Part shown: in pieces, positions 15,735 to 22,981 of the stretch | How positions within the stretch are numbered: position 1 is the stretch's first letter | Layout of the letters: each line of letters starts with the position of its first letter | Origin: a virus | Direction: 5' to 3' (one strand) | DNA length: 31,595 nt | IMG/VR virus record: IMGVR_UViG_3300030103_001056 | Span: 1 to 31,595 of that record | The notes under the pieces: generated by a model | Database searches by the model: none | Seen by the model: the letters and a program-made list of their open reading frames with translations, nothing else | Told to the model about the DNA's origin: nothing | Program-made: the position numbers and the translations under genes

Positions 15735-15815
15735 TGTCATAACTAATCTCATAGGATAGTTTAGTAATGTTTCCAAAGACTTGTATACTAAATTATGACA
15801 TTATGAGATTATGAC
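15726..15815. repeat. Perfect 17-bp inverted repeat with iterated GTCATAA/TTATGAC
   Basis: The arms ATCTCATAATGTCATAA (15726-15742) and TTATGACATTATGAGAT (15793-15809) are exact complements, separated by 50 nt. Further partial copies exist: ATCTCATA at 15746-15753 and TTATGAC at 15809-15815. The left arm overlaps the stop codon of the nucleotidase gene. Such iterated, AT-rich inverted repeats can be operators, iterons of a replication origin, or a large hairpin in RNA. The ten-base core AATGTCATAA recurs at 27609-27618, upstream of a regulator candidate. Function undetermined. Confidence 0.75.
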
Positions 15816-15888
15816 GAGCTTTTACAGTAAATTAAACTTTAAAACCTGTACAGATATATATAGGGTTAAATAAAAGGAAGAAAGAAGA
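15816..15888 (+). promoter_or_regulatory. AT-rich leader/promoter region of the replication operon
   Basis: Between the inverted repeat and the ATG at 15889 the DNA is extremely AT-rich, with TTTACAGTAAA, TACAGATATATATAGGG and a ribosome site AGGAAGAAAGAAGA. TATACTAAA at 15784-15793 lies just before the right arm. This is the only gap before six consecutive plus-strand genes, so a promoter is expected here; I did not identify it at base level. Confidence 0.35.
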
Positions 15889-16218
15889 ATGAGTCACGTT
15901 TACGTTATACAAGATTTCGGGACTTGGAACCTGACCCCAGCGATGGAGTTCGGTAAAATAAAAGTCTTACTGCCAGCACGACGGCAGATTATTTTTAGTT
16001 CAGCTCCAACAGTAAATAGGTTGAGGCAAGAGCTACGAGAAATTACCAACGATGACTACTTGTTATTGTCTGGTGATCCAGCGGCTATAGGGGTCGCATC
16101 CGCTATCGTTTCAGAATATCTGAATGGTAAATTAAATCTACTAAAGTGGGATAAACAAGAAAGGTTATATTATCCCATCAATATTAATCTTAAAAACTAT
16201 GGAGACATAGATGAGTGA
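15889..16218 (+). CDS. Conserved phage protein of unknown function, replication operon
   Basis: This 109-residue protein (VYVIQDFGTWNLTPAMEFGKIKVLLP at the start, DDYLLLSGDPAAIGVASAIVSEYLNGKLNLLKWDKQERLYYPI at the end) belongs to a family I have repeatedly seen in phages of Proteobacteria next to SSB or primase genes, with no known function. The GDPAAIG and LLKWD..  Y.P motifs are the recognisable core. It is soluble, with no enzyme motif. Stop and next start overlap by eight bases, so its translation is coupled to the next gene. A role as replication accessory is inferred from position only. Confidence 0.7.
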   Translation: MSHVYVIQDFGTWNLTPAMEFGKIKVLLPARRQIIFSSAPTVNRLRQELREITNDDYLLLSGDPAAIGVASAIVSEYLNGKLNLLKWDKQERLYYPININLKNYGDIDE

Positions 16219-16786
16219 TTATCTTGACGATATCCTCGGGAGCGAGGAATTAAATACTCTCAACGTCGAGACAAACGATGCAGATATGCGTCGCATTGTT
16301 GATCTGGCAAATAAACAGATAAATCTAGAGCAAGAGGTTGTTGGCTTAGAGCAACAGCTTAAAAATAAAAAGGAAGAATTACGCAATGTAAAAGAGCATG
16401 ATCTTCCCGATGCTTTTGCAGAGGTTGGTTTATCCGAAATAAAGCTACAAGACGGATCGAGAGTAAAAGTAGAACCATTTGTGAACGCACACATCAGTAA
16501 AGCTAATACCGAAAAAGCTCATGCGTGGCTTGAGGATAATGGCTTTGGTGATTTAATCGACAAAGAGCTAAATGCTAAGTTTGGTAGGACAGACGCGGAA
16601 CTTGAAAAGTTCCAAAGGATGTTTAGTCACCTAGAAGAAAATGGGTGCAAACTTACCACCAAAGAAGCGGTGCATCATATGCGATTAAAAGCGTTTGCAA
16701 AAGAACAACTCGAAAAAGGAACAGATGTTCCTGTTGACTTATTCGGTTTGTACACTGGATTAAAAACCACTATTGCCAAAAAGTAG
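16211..16786 (+). CDS. Conserved phage protein with coiled coil, replication operon
   Basis: This 191-residue protein has a long N-terminal coiled coil (IVDLANKQINLEQEVVGLEQQLKNKKEELRNVKEHDLP) followed by a small domain (FAEVGLSEIKLQDGSRVKVEPFVNAHISK) and HAWLEDNGFGDLIDKELNAKFGR. I recall this architecture in several podophages directly upstream of the SSB-like gene. Some coiled-coil phage proteins in this spot act as nuclease inhibitors or recombination accessories (Gam-like), but no direct similarity to Gam is visible. Start overlaps the previous stop; the next gene follows after nine bases with a strong AGGAGG-like site. Confidence 0.65.
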   Translation: MSDYLDDILGSEELNTLNVETNDADMRRIVDLANKQINLEQEVVGLEQQLKNKKEELRNVKEHDLPDAFAEVGLSEIKLQDGSRVKVEPFVNAHISKANTEKAHAWLEDNGFGDLIDKELNAKFGRTDAELEKFQRMFSHLEENGCKLTTKEAVHHMRLKAFAKEQLEKGTDVPVDLFGLYTGLKTTIAKK

Positions 16787-16795
16787 GAGGATACA

Positions 16796-17584
16796 ATGGC
16801 TCAAAAAACTTCAGAACTTGCTGTAAAAGCAGAAGGTGGATCAATAGCTGTAATATCAGATGATCTATTAGAATTTGGAACAGGACTAGAACATGTCACG
16901 TCTGACGACACTACTATTCCTTATCTTCGTGTTCTTCAAGCGTTAAGCCCAGAATTAAATAAAAATGATGGTAAACATATTCAAGGTGCTGAACAGGGTA
17001 ACTTGTTAAACACAGGACTTGGCGATGTATATGATGGTGACGTAGGAGCGTTAGTTGTTCCTTGTTATTATGAAAAAAGATATGTCGAATGGATTCCACG
17101 TGAAAAAGGCGGCGGTAAAGTAGAAGATCATAAAAGTCGCGATATCTTGACTAAGTGTACCAAAAACGATAGAGGCCAGTTCGTATTAGAAAATGGCAAC
17201 GAAGTAATAGAAACTGCATACTTCTATGTCATGCTTTGTTCCGAGGACGAGTCTCAATGGTCTACAGCAGTGATAAGTATGTCCTCTAGCCAGTTAGCGA
17301 AGGCTAGAAAATGGATAATGCAGTTACAAGCGCGTAGGGTACAAAATAGCGCAGGCAATATGGTCGAGGCTCCAATGTTTGCGTTTAAATATCGTGTGAA
17401 ATCGGTAGCCGAACAGAATGATCGTGGTTCTTGGTATGGGTATTCTATCGGTTTAGAAGGACCAACTACAAACGTCGAAATCATGAAAGAGGGGCAAAAA
17501 CTCCTGAAGATGATTAAAGGCGGTGAGGTTTCTATTAAAGAAGAAACCAAAAGCGATGAGCTGAATGACGACGTGCCTTTCTAG
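16796..17584 (+). CDS. Single-stranded-DNA-binding-like protein with SSB-type acidic tail
   Basis: This 262-residue protein is preceded by AGGAGGATACA. The central region (PYLRVLQALSPELNK, GDVGALVVPCYYEKRYVEWIPREKGGG, APMFAFKYRVKSVAEQNDRGSWYGYSIGLEG) reads as beta-rich, and the extreme C-terminus is DDVPF, nearly the DDIPF tip of bacterial SSB that recruits partner proteins. Placement beside a primase and helicase fits an SSB. The N-terminal domain is not recognisably the OB fold of bacterial SSB by eye, so the family is uncertain and it may be a phage-specific ssDNA-binding protein or annealing protein. A hairpin follows the stop. Confidence 0.65.
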   Translation: MAQKTSELAVKAEGGSIAVISDDLLEFGTGLEHVTSDDTTIPYLRVLQALSPELNKNDGKHIQGAEQGNLLNTGLGDVYDGDVGALVVPCYYEKRYVEWIPREKGGGKVEDHKSRDILTKCTKNDRGQFVLENGNEVIETAYFYVMLCSEDESQWSTAVISMSSSQLAKARKWIMQLQARRVQNSAGNMVEAPMFAFKYRVKSVAEQNDRGSWYGYSIGLEGPTTNVEIMKEGQKLLKMIKGGEVSIKEETKSDELNDDVPF

Positions 17585-17629
17585 GGTAATTAACATTTTA
17601 GGGCAGGGGAAACTCTGCCCTAATTACCC
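17584..17629 (+). terminator. Hairpin after the SSB-like gene (terminator or attenuator)
   Basis: TTAGGGCAG (17598-17606) and CTGCCCTAA (17615-17623) form a perfect 9-bp stem with an 8-nt loop. An overlapping alternative stem pairs GGGTAATTA (17584-17592) with TAATTACCC (17621-17629). There is no T tract, so it is not a typical intrinsic terminator; it may reduce read-through or protect the message between SSB and primase genes. Confidence 0.65.
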
Positions 17630-17647
17630 GACTAGAAAGGAATTAGA

Positions 17648-19183
17648 ATGTCAGCGGTATCCCACTTTGCAGAATTATTTGCAGGTCTCAGATTAGCTTA
17701 TGGTAGCTATAGACCTAATGAAGATAATGGTCCAGGAAAACAAAAAGGACAATATCGTGTTGTATCTGAAGAAATAGATGACGACCGACTTATTGAATTA
17801 TGGAAAAATCATTTAGAAGGTAAAGAGTCGTTAGGCATAGTTCCTATATGCGAGGATAATACTTGTGTATGGGGTGCAATAGATATTGATGATTATCCTC
17901 TTAATCTCGCAGAGCTTTCTGATCGTTTAATAAAACGAGGCGAAATGCCTTTTGTAATCGCTCGCTCTAAATCTGGGGGAGCGCATGTATTTTGTTTTGT
18001 ATCAGAGCCTGTACCAGCCTCACTTATGCAGTCTAAACTTAAAGAGATTGCAGCATCGTTTGGTTATGGAACGGCTGAGATTTTTCCTAAACAAGTTAAA
18101 TTATTATTAGAAAAAGGTGATAGAGGTAATATCCTCAATATGCCTTACTTCGGCGGTAAATCATCTACTCGGTATGCACATAATGACAAAGGCGAGGGCA
18201 TCCTTGATCTTGAAGAGTTTTTAAAATATGCAAACGATAAAAAGATAACGAAGCGTGAATTAGAAAACCTTGCCCCTCCGTCCATTGTTAATGCAGAAGA
18301 TAATCCTGATTTAGCTGGTGCGCCTCCTTGTTTAAAAGTCCTTTGTTCTATGGGCTTTCCCGAAGGCACTCGTAATAATGGTTTATTTGATCTCGGTGTA
18401 TATTTGAGAAAGAAGCACCAAGATGATTGGGATCGCAAGGTAGAAGAATTTAACTTTAAATATATGAAGCCGCCGCTTGGTGCTCAAGAAGTATTAACAG
18501 TGATAAAGGCACTAGGTAATAAAGATTATCAATATAAATGTAATGATCAACCTATTGCAGCTTTTTGTAATGCAGCGGTTTGTAGAACATGTGAGTATGG
18601 CGTAGGTGCTTCAGGTGGACTACCTCAGTTTGGTAATCTTCAAAAGCAGGATTCGTCACCCCCTATATGGTTTTTAGATGTAGAGGGGCAACGTATAGAG
18701 CTTACGACAGAAGAATTACAAAACCAAACTAAGTTTCAGCGTAGGTGTATGGACGCTATAAACACCATGCCGCCTACCCAGCGTCAAAATAATTGGCGAA
18801 CAACAATACAACAACTTTTAGATAGTGTTTCAATAATAGAAGTTCCTCAAGACGTATCGGTACAAGGCCAGTTCATGGAACTATTAGAAGCCTTTTGTAC
18901 AGAGCGAGCGCAAGCTCAAAATAGAGATGAGATACTTTTGGGTAAGCCTTGGACTGAAGAAGGTAAAACATATTTTAGATTAAAAGACCTATTAGATTAT
19001 TTTAATAGACAGCAGTTTAGAGAGTATGGACGTAATCACATAGCCGCAAGGCTTCGTGAGATAGGGGGCAGTCACCACTTCTTTCACATAAAAGGCAAAG
19101 GTATCACTGTTTGGTTTATACCCGAGTTCTCCTTACAGCAGGGTAATTATGATCTGCCTGATATGAAAGAGGAGCCATTTTAA
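17648..19183 (+). CDS. Archaeo-eukaryotic-type primase (AEP, TOTE-like primase domain)
   Basis: In this 511-residue protein the AEP signature is visible: hydrophobic-DID at 78-81 (WGAIDIDD), S-x-G-G-A-H at 107-113 (SKSGGAHVFCF) and EIFPKQ at 144-149, giving the metal-binding Asp pair and the nucleotide-binding His. This pattern corresponds to the primase domain found in TOTE-type systems and many phages. A Cys cluster (KCNDQPIAAFCNAAVCRTCEYGVG, near 300-330) resembles the metal-binding primase C-terminal module; the last third may be a winged-helix domain (FREYGRNHIAARLREIGGSHHFFHIKGKGITVWFI). The end MKEEPF echoes an SSB tip. It likely lays primers, possibly with polymerase activity; helicase start overlaps its stop. 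Confidence 0.8.
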   Translation: MSAVSHFAELFAGLRLAYGSYRPNEDNGPGKQKGQYRVVSEEIDDDRLIELWKNHLEGKESLGIVPICEDNTCVWGAIDIDDYPLNLAELSDRLIKRGEMPFVIARSKSGGAHVFCFVSEPVPASLMQSKLKEIAASFGYGTAEIFPKQVKLLLEKGDRGNILNMPYFGGKSSTRYAHNDKGEGILDLEEFLKYANDKKITKRELENLAPPSIVNAEDNPDLAGAPPCLKVLCSMGFPEGTRNNGLFDLGVYLRKKHQDDWDRKVEEFNFKYMKPPLGAQEVLTVIKALGNKDYQYKCNDQPIAAFCNAAVCRTCEYGVGASGGLPQFGNLQKQDSSPPIWFLDVEGQRIELTTEELQNQTKFQRRCMDAINTMPPTQRQNNWRTTIQQLLDSVSIIEVPQDVSVQGQFMELLEAFCTERAQAQNRDEILLGKPWTEEGKTYFRLKDLLDYFNRQQFREYGRNHIAARLREIGGSHHFFHIKGKGITVWFIPEFSLQQGNYDLPDMKEEPF

Positions 19184-20685
19184 TGCAAGACCCTAGCACA
19201 TGGTCGATTATCCTTGGTCCTCCTGGAACAGGTAAAACAACAACGATTCTTAACCTTATCGAAATGGAGATGGAACAAGGTACACCTCCTGACCGAATAG
19301 GATATTTTGCGTTTACTAAGAAAGCCTCAAGAGAGGGTAGAGAAAGAACAATTACAAGATTTGGTTTAGACGGAAAAGAATTACCAAATTTTAGAACGCT
19401 ACATTCACTTTGTTATAGGATGTTAGGTCTTTCTCGCCAAGGGGTTATGAACAGCTCTAGGTATAGAGAGTTCAGCGATATTATGGGTATGCGTTTAACT
19501 GGCGATTCGAAGATGGAAGAAGGCTCTATATCTATGTTATCTAAAGACGATAGACTTAGATTCATAGAGGGGTTATCTCGTTTAAGAAACGTAACATTAA
19601 GAGATCAGTGGCACGAACATTACGATGAAGATATAGACTGGCATTCATTAGAAAGATTTTCTAGGGGGCTTCAACAATTTAAAAAAGCTAGAGGCTTATT
19701 AGATTTTACAGACATGCTTTCTTTATGTGTTGAAAAAGAATTAGCACCAAAGTTAGAAGTGATGTTTGTAGATGAAGCTCAAGACCTTAGTCCTTTGCAG
19801 TGGCAGTTAGTAAGTGTCCTAGCTCAAAACTCTAACAGGGTTTATATAGCTGGTGATGATGACCAAGCTATATTTAGATGGGCAGGGGCAGACGTAGATC
19901 ATCTTGTTTCTATAAGTAAAGGTAACGCTAGAGTTTTAGATCAAAGTTATAGGATACCTAGTTCAGTTCACGAGATAGCTGATAAAGTAATACGTCGTGT
20001 TAAATTCAGAACAGATAAAAGTTGGAAGCCACGACAAGAAAGAGGACAAGTAATTAGTGAGGCAAGTTTTGAACACGTTGATCTTTTTACTGGCGAGTGG
20101 CTTATCTTATCACGTTCTAATTATTTATTAAACGAGATAGACGCACATTGTCGCAGTCTTGGTGTATACTTTGAACGTAAAGATAATCCCTCTATATCGG
20201 AAAAGAAGATAGATGCAGTTAAAAACTGGGAGAGATTACGAAAAGGATATACTGTTTATTCCGAACAAGCGGTTTCAGCTGTATCGTATATCAAAGGTTC
20301 GAAAAAGAAGGTACTTGAGGATGTCGAACCGAACGAAAAGCTCACGCTTGCGGAAGTCGTCGAAAAATCCTGTATAGGCGAACCTGTTGTATGGCACGAA
20401 ATGTTTGATGCTATTACTCCTGCTGAACGTAGTTATATGCTTTCTATGTTACGCAGGGGTGAAAAAATAACTAAATCCCCTCGAATAAAATTATCGACAA
20501 TACACTCAGCGAAAGGTGGCGAAGCCGATAACGTAATGTTACTTACTGATATCCCCCACCGCACTTGGAAAGAATATGAAAAAAGACCTGACGATGATAC
20601 AAGAGTTTTTTATGTAGGCTTAACTAGAGCTAAAGAAAACTTGCATATTATACAGCCAATGACCAATAAATATTTTCCAGTTTAG
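19183..20685 (+). CDS. SF1 DNA helicase, UvrD/Dda-like
   Basis: This 500-residue protein carries the SF1A motifs: Walker A GPPGTGKT (12-19), Ia YFAFTKKAS, Walker B MFVDEAQD, motif III GDDDQAIFRWAGAD, motif V-like STIHSAKGGEADNVMLL and motif VI VFYVGLTRAKENLHI. The motifs match UvrD/PcrA/Rep and T4 Dda helicases, which unwind DNA with ATP. It is shorter than UvrD (about 720), closer to Dda (439). ATG overlaps the primase stop by one base, implying a coupled primase-helicase unit. There is no DnaB-like helicase in the window, so this may be the replicative helicase; that is inference. Confidence 0.93.
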   Translation: MQDPSTWSIILGPPGTGKTTTILNLIEMEMEQGTPPDRIGYFAFTKKASREGRERTITRFGLDGKELPNFRTLHSLCYRMLGLSRQGVMNSSRYREFSDIMGMRLTGDSKMEEGSISMLSKDDRLRFIEGLSRLRNVTLRDQWHEHYDEDIDWHSLERFSRGLQQFKKARGLLDFTDMLSLCVEKELAPKLEVMFVDEAQDLSPLQWQLVSVLAQNSNRVYIAGDDDQAIFRWAGADVDHLVSISKGNARVLDQSYRIPSSVHEIADKVIRRVKFRTDKSWKPRQERGQVISEASFEHVDLFTGEWLILSRSNYLLNEIDAHCRSLGVYFERKDNPSISEKKIDAVKNWERLRKGYTVYSEQAVSAVSYIKGSKKKVLEDVEPNEKLTLAEVVEKSCIGEPVVWHEMFDAITPAERSYMLSMLRRGEKITKSPRIKLSTIHSAKGGEADNVMLLTDIPHRTWKEYEKRPDDDTRVFYVGLTRAKENLHIIQPMTNKYFPV

Positions 20686-20753
20686 AAAGTTTTGATATTT
20701 AAAAAATCTTAGATTTAGTCTAAACTCTTATTAGAGTAAGAGGAGAAAGAAGA
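20686..20753 (+). promoter_or_regulatory. Leader with two small hairpins covering the ribosome site
   Basis: TTAGA/TCTAA (20709-20713 with 20719-20723) and CTCTTA/TAAGAG (20725-20730 with 20737-20742) form short stems in front of AGGAGAAAGAAGAATG. The second stem takes in the first bases of the ribosome site, which could modulate translation. AT-rich sequence 5' of it (TTTTGATATTTAAAAAATC) could hold a promoter. Evidence is base-pairing only. Confidence 0.35.
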
Positions 20754-21173
20754 ATGGGTGGTTGGATACAATATGCGCCAGACGCATGGCAGTGGTCTCC
20801 TGACCACGATTTCGGGGAACAAAAAGAGTGGCCTCGTAATAAATATAAATCTCAATTCCATAAGGGGAAATGTATAATGCATCCTGATCAATTTAATAAT
20901 AAGGCTCAAAAGCATGCAGCTGAGGGGCGTTCTAATACAGGGCGTTTGAAGGTAGGCACTAGGATTGCTTTTGTTGAGTATCCTCAAAAAGGTCCACGAC
21001 AAATGATGGTAATATTAGAAAAACTTCAAGAGTTTGGAGAAGGCGGTATTACGATTGGTATGTTCTGGCAAAAGTTAGAAGGTCAGCTCAATACTAAACA
21101 AGATGTTGACCGCGTTTATAAACACTATCATCGTGAGATGGTCGACAAAGGATATATTCGTATTCTTAGCTAG
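20754..21173 (+). CDS. Unknown protein with possible C-terminal winged-helix domain
   Basis: This 139-residue protein has a Trp-rich N-terminus (GGWIQYAPDAWQWSPDHDFG), a basic middle and a C-terminal segment (MMVILEKLQEFGEGGITIGMFWQKLEGQLN, then DRVYKHYHREMVDKGYIRIL) whose helix-turn-helix-wing spacing resembles a winged helix. The start has a strong AGGAGAAAG ribosome site. It stands alone between the helicase and the modification cluster and is followed by a structured gap. It may regulate or bind DNA; no family is recognised. An internal ATG at 20877 also has a purine-rich site and might give a shorter form. Confidence 0.6.
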   Translation: MGGWIQYAPDAWQWSPDHDFGEQKEWPRNKYKSQFHKGKCIMHPDQFNNKAQKHAAEGRSNTGRLKVGTRIAFVEYPQKGPRQMMVILEKLQEFGEGGITIGMFWQKLEGQLNTKQDVDRVYKHYHREMVDKGYIRILS

Positions 21174-21185
21174 TCTCACTGATGC

Positions 21186-21295
21186 GGAAAGGGCGGTCAC
21201 ACTGGGGGTTACTACAGCTTGCTGTGTATGAACTTCACAAACTCGCCGTCCTTTCCACCCTATGGGGAGGGGTCAATCCGAAACACCTCTCCCCA
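21186..21295 (+). ncRNA. Two GC-rich stem-loops upstream of the methyltransferase (structured leader RNA candidate)
   Basis: The gap 21174-21317 holds a stem of GGAAAGGGCGG (21186-21196) with CCGTCCTTTCC (21246-21256), 11 bp with one G-U pair, enclosing a 49-nt loop. Next to it, TGGGGAGGGGT (21263-21273) pairs with ACCTCTCCCCA (21285-21295), again 11 bp with one G-U. Both are GC-rich within AT-rich DNA. No T tract follows, so they are not standard terminators. The ribosome site of the methyltransferase (AGGAGAAAG) lies downstream, so this could be a regulatory leader, a processed RNA or a terminator of the upstream unit. Confidence 0.5.
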
Positions 21296-21317
21296 CCATG
21301 CCTATTAGGAGAAAGAA

Positions 21318-22157
21318 ATGGCATCTATTAGAAAGAAACTCGCGGTAAACGCAAATAATTCAAAAAATACTCGTATGGATATAGCTAGTGCTGGTACTCT
21401 TGCTAACTGGCGTCCTGATGAGTTAGCTCATATATCAAGGTTCTGTAAAATGGGACAGATAATTATGGGCAGGGCTAAACAACTTGGTCGTCCTGTAGAT
21501 ATTTTAGAAATAGGATGTGGTGAAATTTGGACGTTACGTTATCTTTATAAGGCGTTCGTTTCTCGTAAATCAGAAATCGTAAACAGCTACACAGGTATGG
21601 ATATTGATCCTGCTTGTTTAGAAGATTGGTGGGTTGACGATAATCTTCCTGTTACAGAACATAAATGGTTTAAAACTATGTCAGGGGAAAAAGGTCGTAT
21701 CGTTTTACAAGACTTAACTGTTAATCCTGAGCCGCCTGTAGAAGATGAGTCTGTAGATGTATTTATGACAACAGAAGTTATTGAACATATGGGGAGAGAG
21801 TTCATTGAGCCATGGATCGAAGCCGCCTCACGTAAACTCCGTTCAGGGGGCGTTGCGTATGTCTCGACGCCGAACCACGATGGATCGAACGACGTCCTCC
21901 CCAAAGACCACATCTATGAGTGGGGATACCAAGAACTCAAAGAACTCCTCGAAAAATACTTCGTTATCGAAAGACATTACGGCACGTTTACCCAAATGAA
22001 TAACTTTAAAAATAACCACCGCGCAACTGCTCGTTGGCCACAGCATGTTATTGATGATATTCAGGGTCGTTTTGATAAACACTGGCAAAGGGTTATTCTT
22101 GCTACCGCTTATCCAGAAACAGCTAATAATGTGAACTGGATTATGAGGAAGAAGTAA
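21318..22157 (+). CDS. Class I SAM-dependent methyltransferase
   Basis: This 279-residue protein shows the Rossmann methyltransferase motifs: motif I LEIGCGEIW (63-71), the acidic end of strand 2 YTGMDID (91-97), DVFMTTEVIEHM (147-158), and LRSGGVAYVSTPN (174-186). EVIEHM and the post-motif resemble Methyltransf_11/23-type enzymes acting on small molecules or nucleotides; no DNA-methylase (N/D)PP(Y/F) motif is visible. The substrate is unknown. The gene overlaps the next, a pyrophosphorylase-like protein, by one base, so it is likely part of base modification, perhaps methylating an added side chain. The ribosome site is AGGAGAAAG. Confidence 0.85.
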   Translation: MASIRKKLAVNANNSKNTRMDIASAGTLANWRPDELAHISRFCKMGQIIMGRAKQLGRPVDILEIGCGEIWTLRYLYKAFVSRKSEIVNSYTGMDIDPACLEDWWVDDNLPVTEHKWFKTMSGEKGRIVLQDLTVNPEPPVEDESVDVFMTTEVIEHMGREFIEPWIEAASRKLRSGGVAYVSTPNHDGSNDVLPKDHIYEWGYQELKELLEKYFVIERHYGTFTQMNNFKNNHRATARWPQHVIDDIQGRFDKHWQRVILATAYPETANNVNWIMRKK

Positions 22158-22981
22158 TGGAGCCTGTTGAAAGGTTTTTCTGGTGGATCGAGGAGAGACA
22201 CCGCATTTTTCGTAGGAAGAATGCTGGTATCTCTCGCGACGACTGGACTAAAGACGAAATCTTAAAATCGTATCGCTTTACTAATCCATTTAGAGAAAAC
22301 GATAAGACAACTATCTGGTTTAGAGAAAATATGCGAGACCCACTTAAAGACCAATCTGAGGTCTTGATGGCCACGATTATATTCAGATGGTTTAATCTTA
22401 TCGAAACAGGTAAGACTCTTTTGTCTAATAACCTCCACATAGATTGGAAGCCAGAAGTGGCGCGACAGGAGATAAAGAAACAATCTAAATATGTAACAGG
22501 TGGTTACATAATTAAAACTCCTGACGGAATGGATAAAGTTGATGGGGTTATATGGTGTATCGACAAAATTTGGAAACAACGTGATAACCTCATTAACGAG
22601 TTAAAAGATAGTAGTCTTCAACGCTCTTGGCATGTTGTTATGCAATTTCCGTACCAAGGTCCATTCATGGCGTATGAAATAATTACTGATTTGCGTCATA
22701 CACATATTCTTGATCAAGCAAGAGATATCTATACATGGGCTAATGCTGGTCCAGGAGCCATGCGAGGTCTTAATCGTATACATGGTAGAGAACTAAATTA
22801 TAAAAGTAGAAACCATGATTGGAACCAAGAAATGTTTGAGCTTCTTAAGTTCTCTCCAGAATATCTTAGTGAAAAATTTCCTAAATTAGAAATGAGGGAT
22901 ATAGAGCATAGTTTATGCGAGTTTGATAAATATGAACGTGTTCGTAATGGCGAAGGCGCACCAAGAGGGAGATACCCATGA
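22157..22981 (+). CDS. Alpha-glutamyl/putrescinyl-thymine pyrophosphorylase-like protein (HMUDK_hel/aGPT-PPlase family)
   Basis: This 274-residue protein has the signature I associate with this helical family: FFWWIEERHRIFRRKNAG (7-24), WTKDEILKSYRFTNPFRENDKTTIWF (30-55), GGYIIKTPDG, MQFPYQGPFMAYEIITDLRHT (162-182, a helix-hairpin-helix-like piece) and YTWANAGPGAMRGLNRIHGRE (192-212). In hypermodified phages, members are proposed to replace the diphosphate of 5-diphosphomethyl-dU with an amine or amino acid; a related inactive domain is fused to hmdU DNA kinases. No P-loop is present, so it is not the kinase. It lies between a methyltransferase and a TS homologue, which supports base modification. 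The exact chemistry is unproven. Confidence 0.75.
   Translation: MEPVERFFWWIEERHRIFRRKNAGISRDDWTKDEILKSYRFTNPFRENDKTTIWFRENMRDPLKDQSEVLMATIIFRWFNLIETGKTLLSNNLHIDWKPEVARQEIKKQSKYVTGGYIIKTPDGMDKVDGVIWCIDKIWKQRDNLINELKDSSLQRSWHVVMQFPYQGPFMAYEIITDLRHTHILDQARDIYTWANAGPGAMRGLNRIHGRELNYKSRNHDWNQEMFELLKFSPEYLSEKFPKLEMRDIEHSLCEFDKYERVRNGEGAPRGRYP

Noticed and set aside
21186-21257. tRNA-like element (7-bp acceptor-like stem, about 72 nt)
   Set aside because: No D arm, 7-nt anticodon loop or T-loop consensus can be placed inside it, so it is kept only as a stem-loop.
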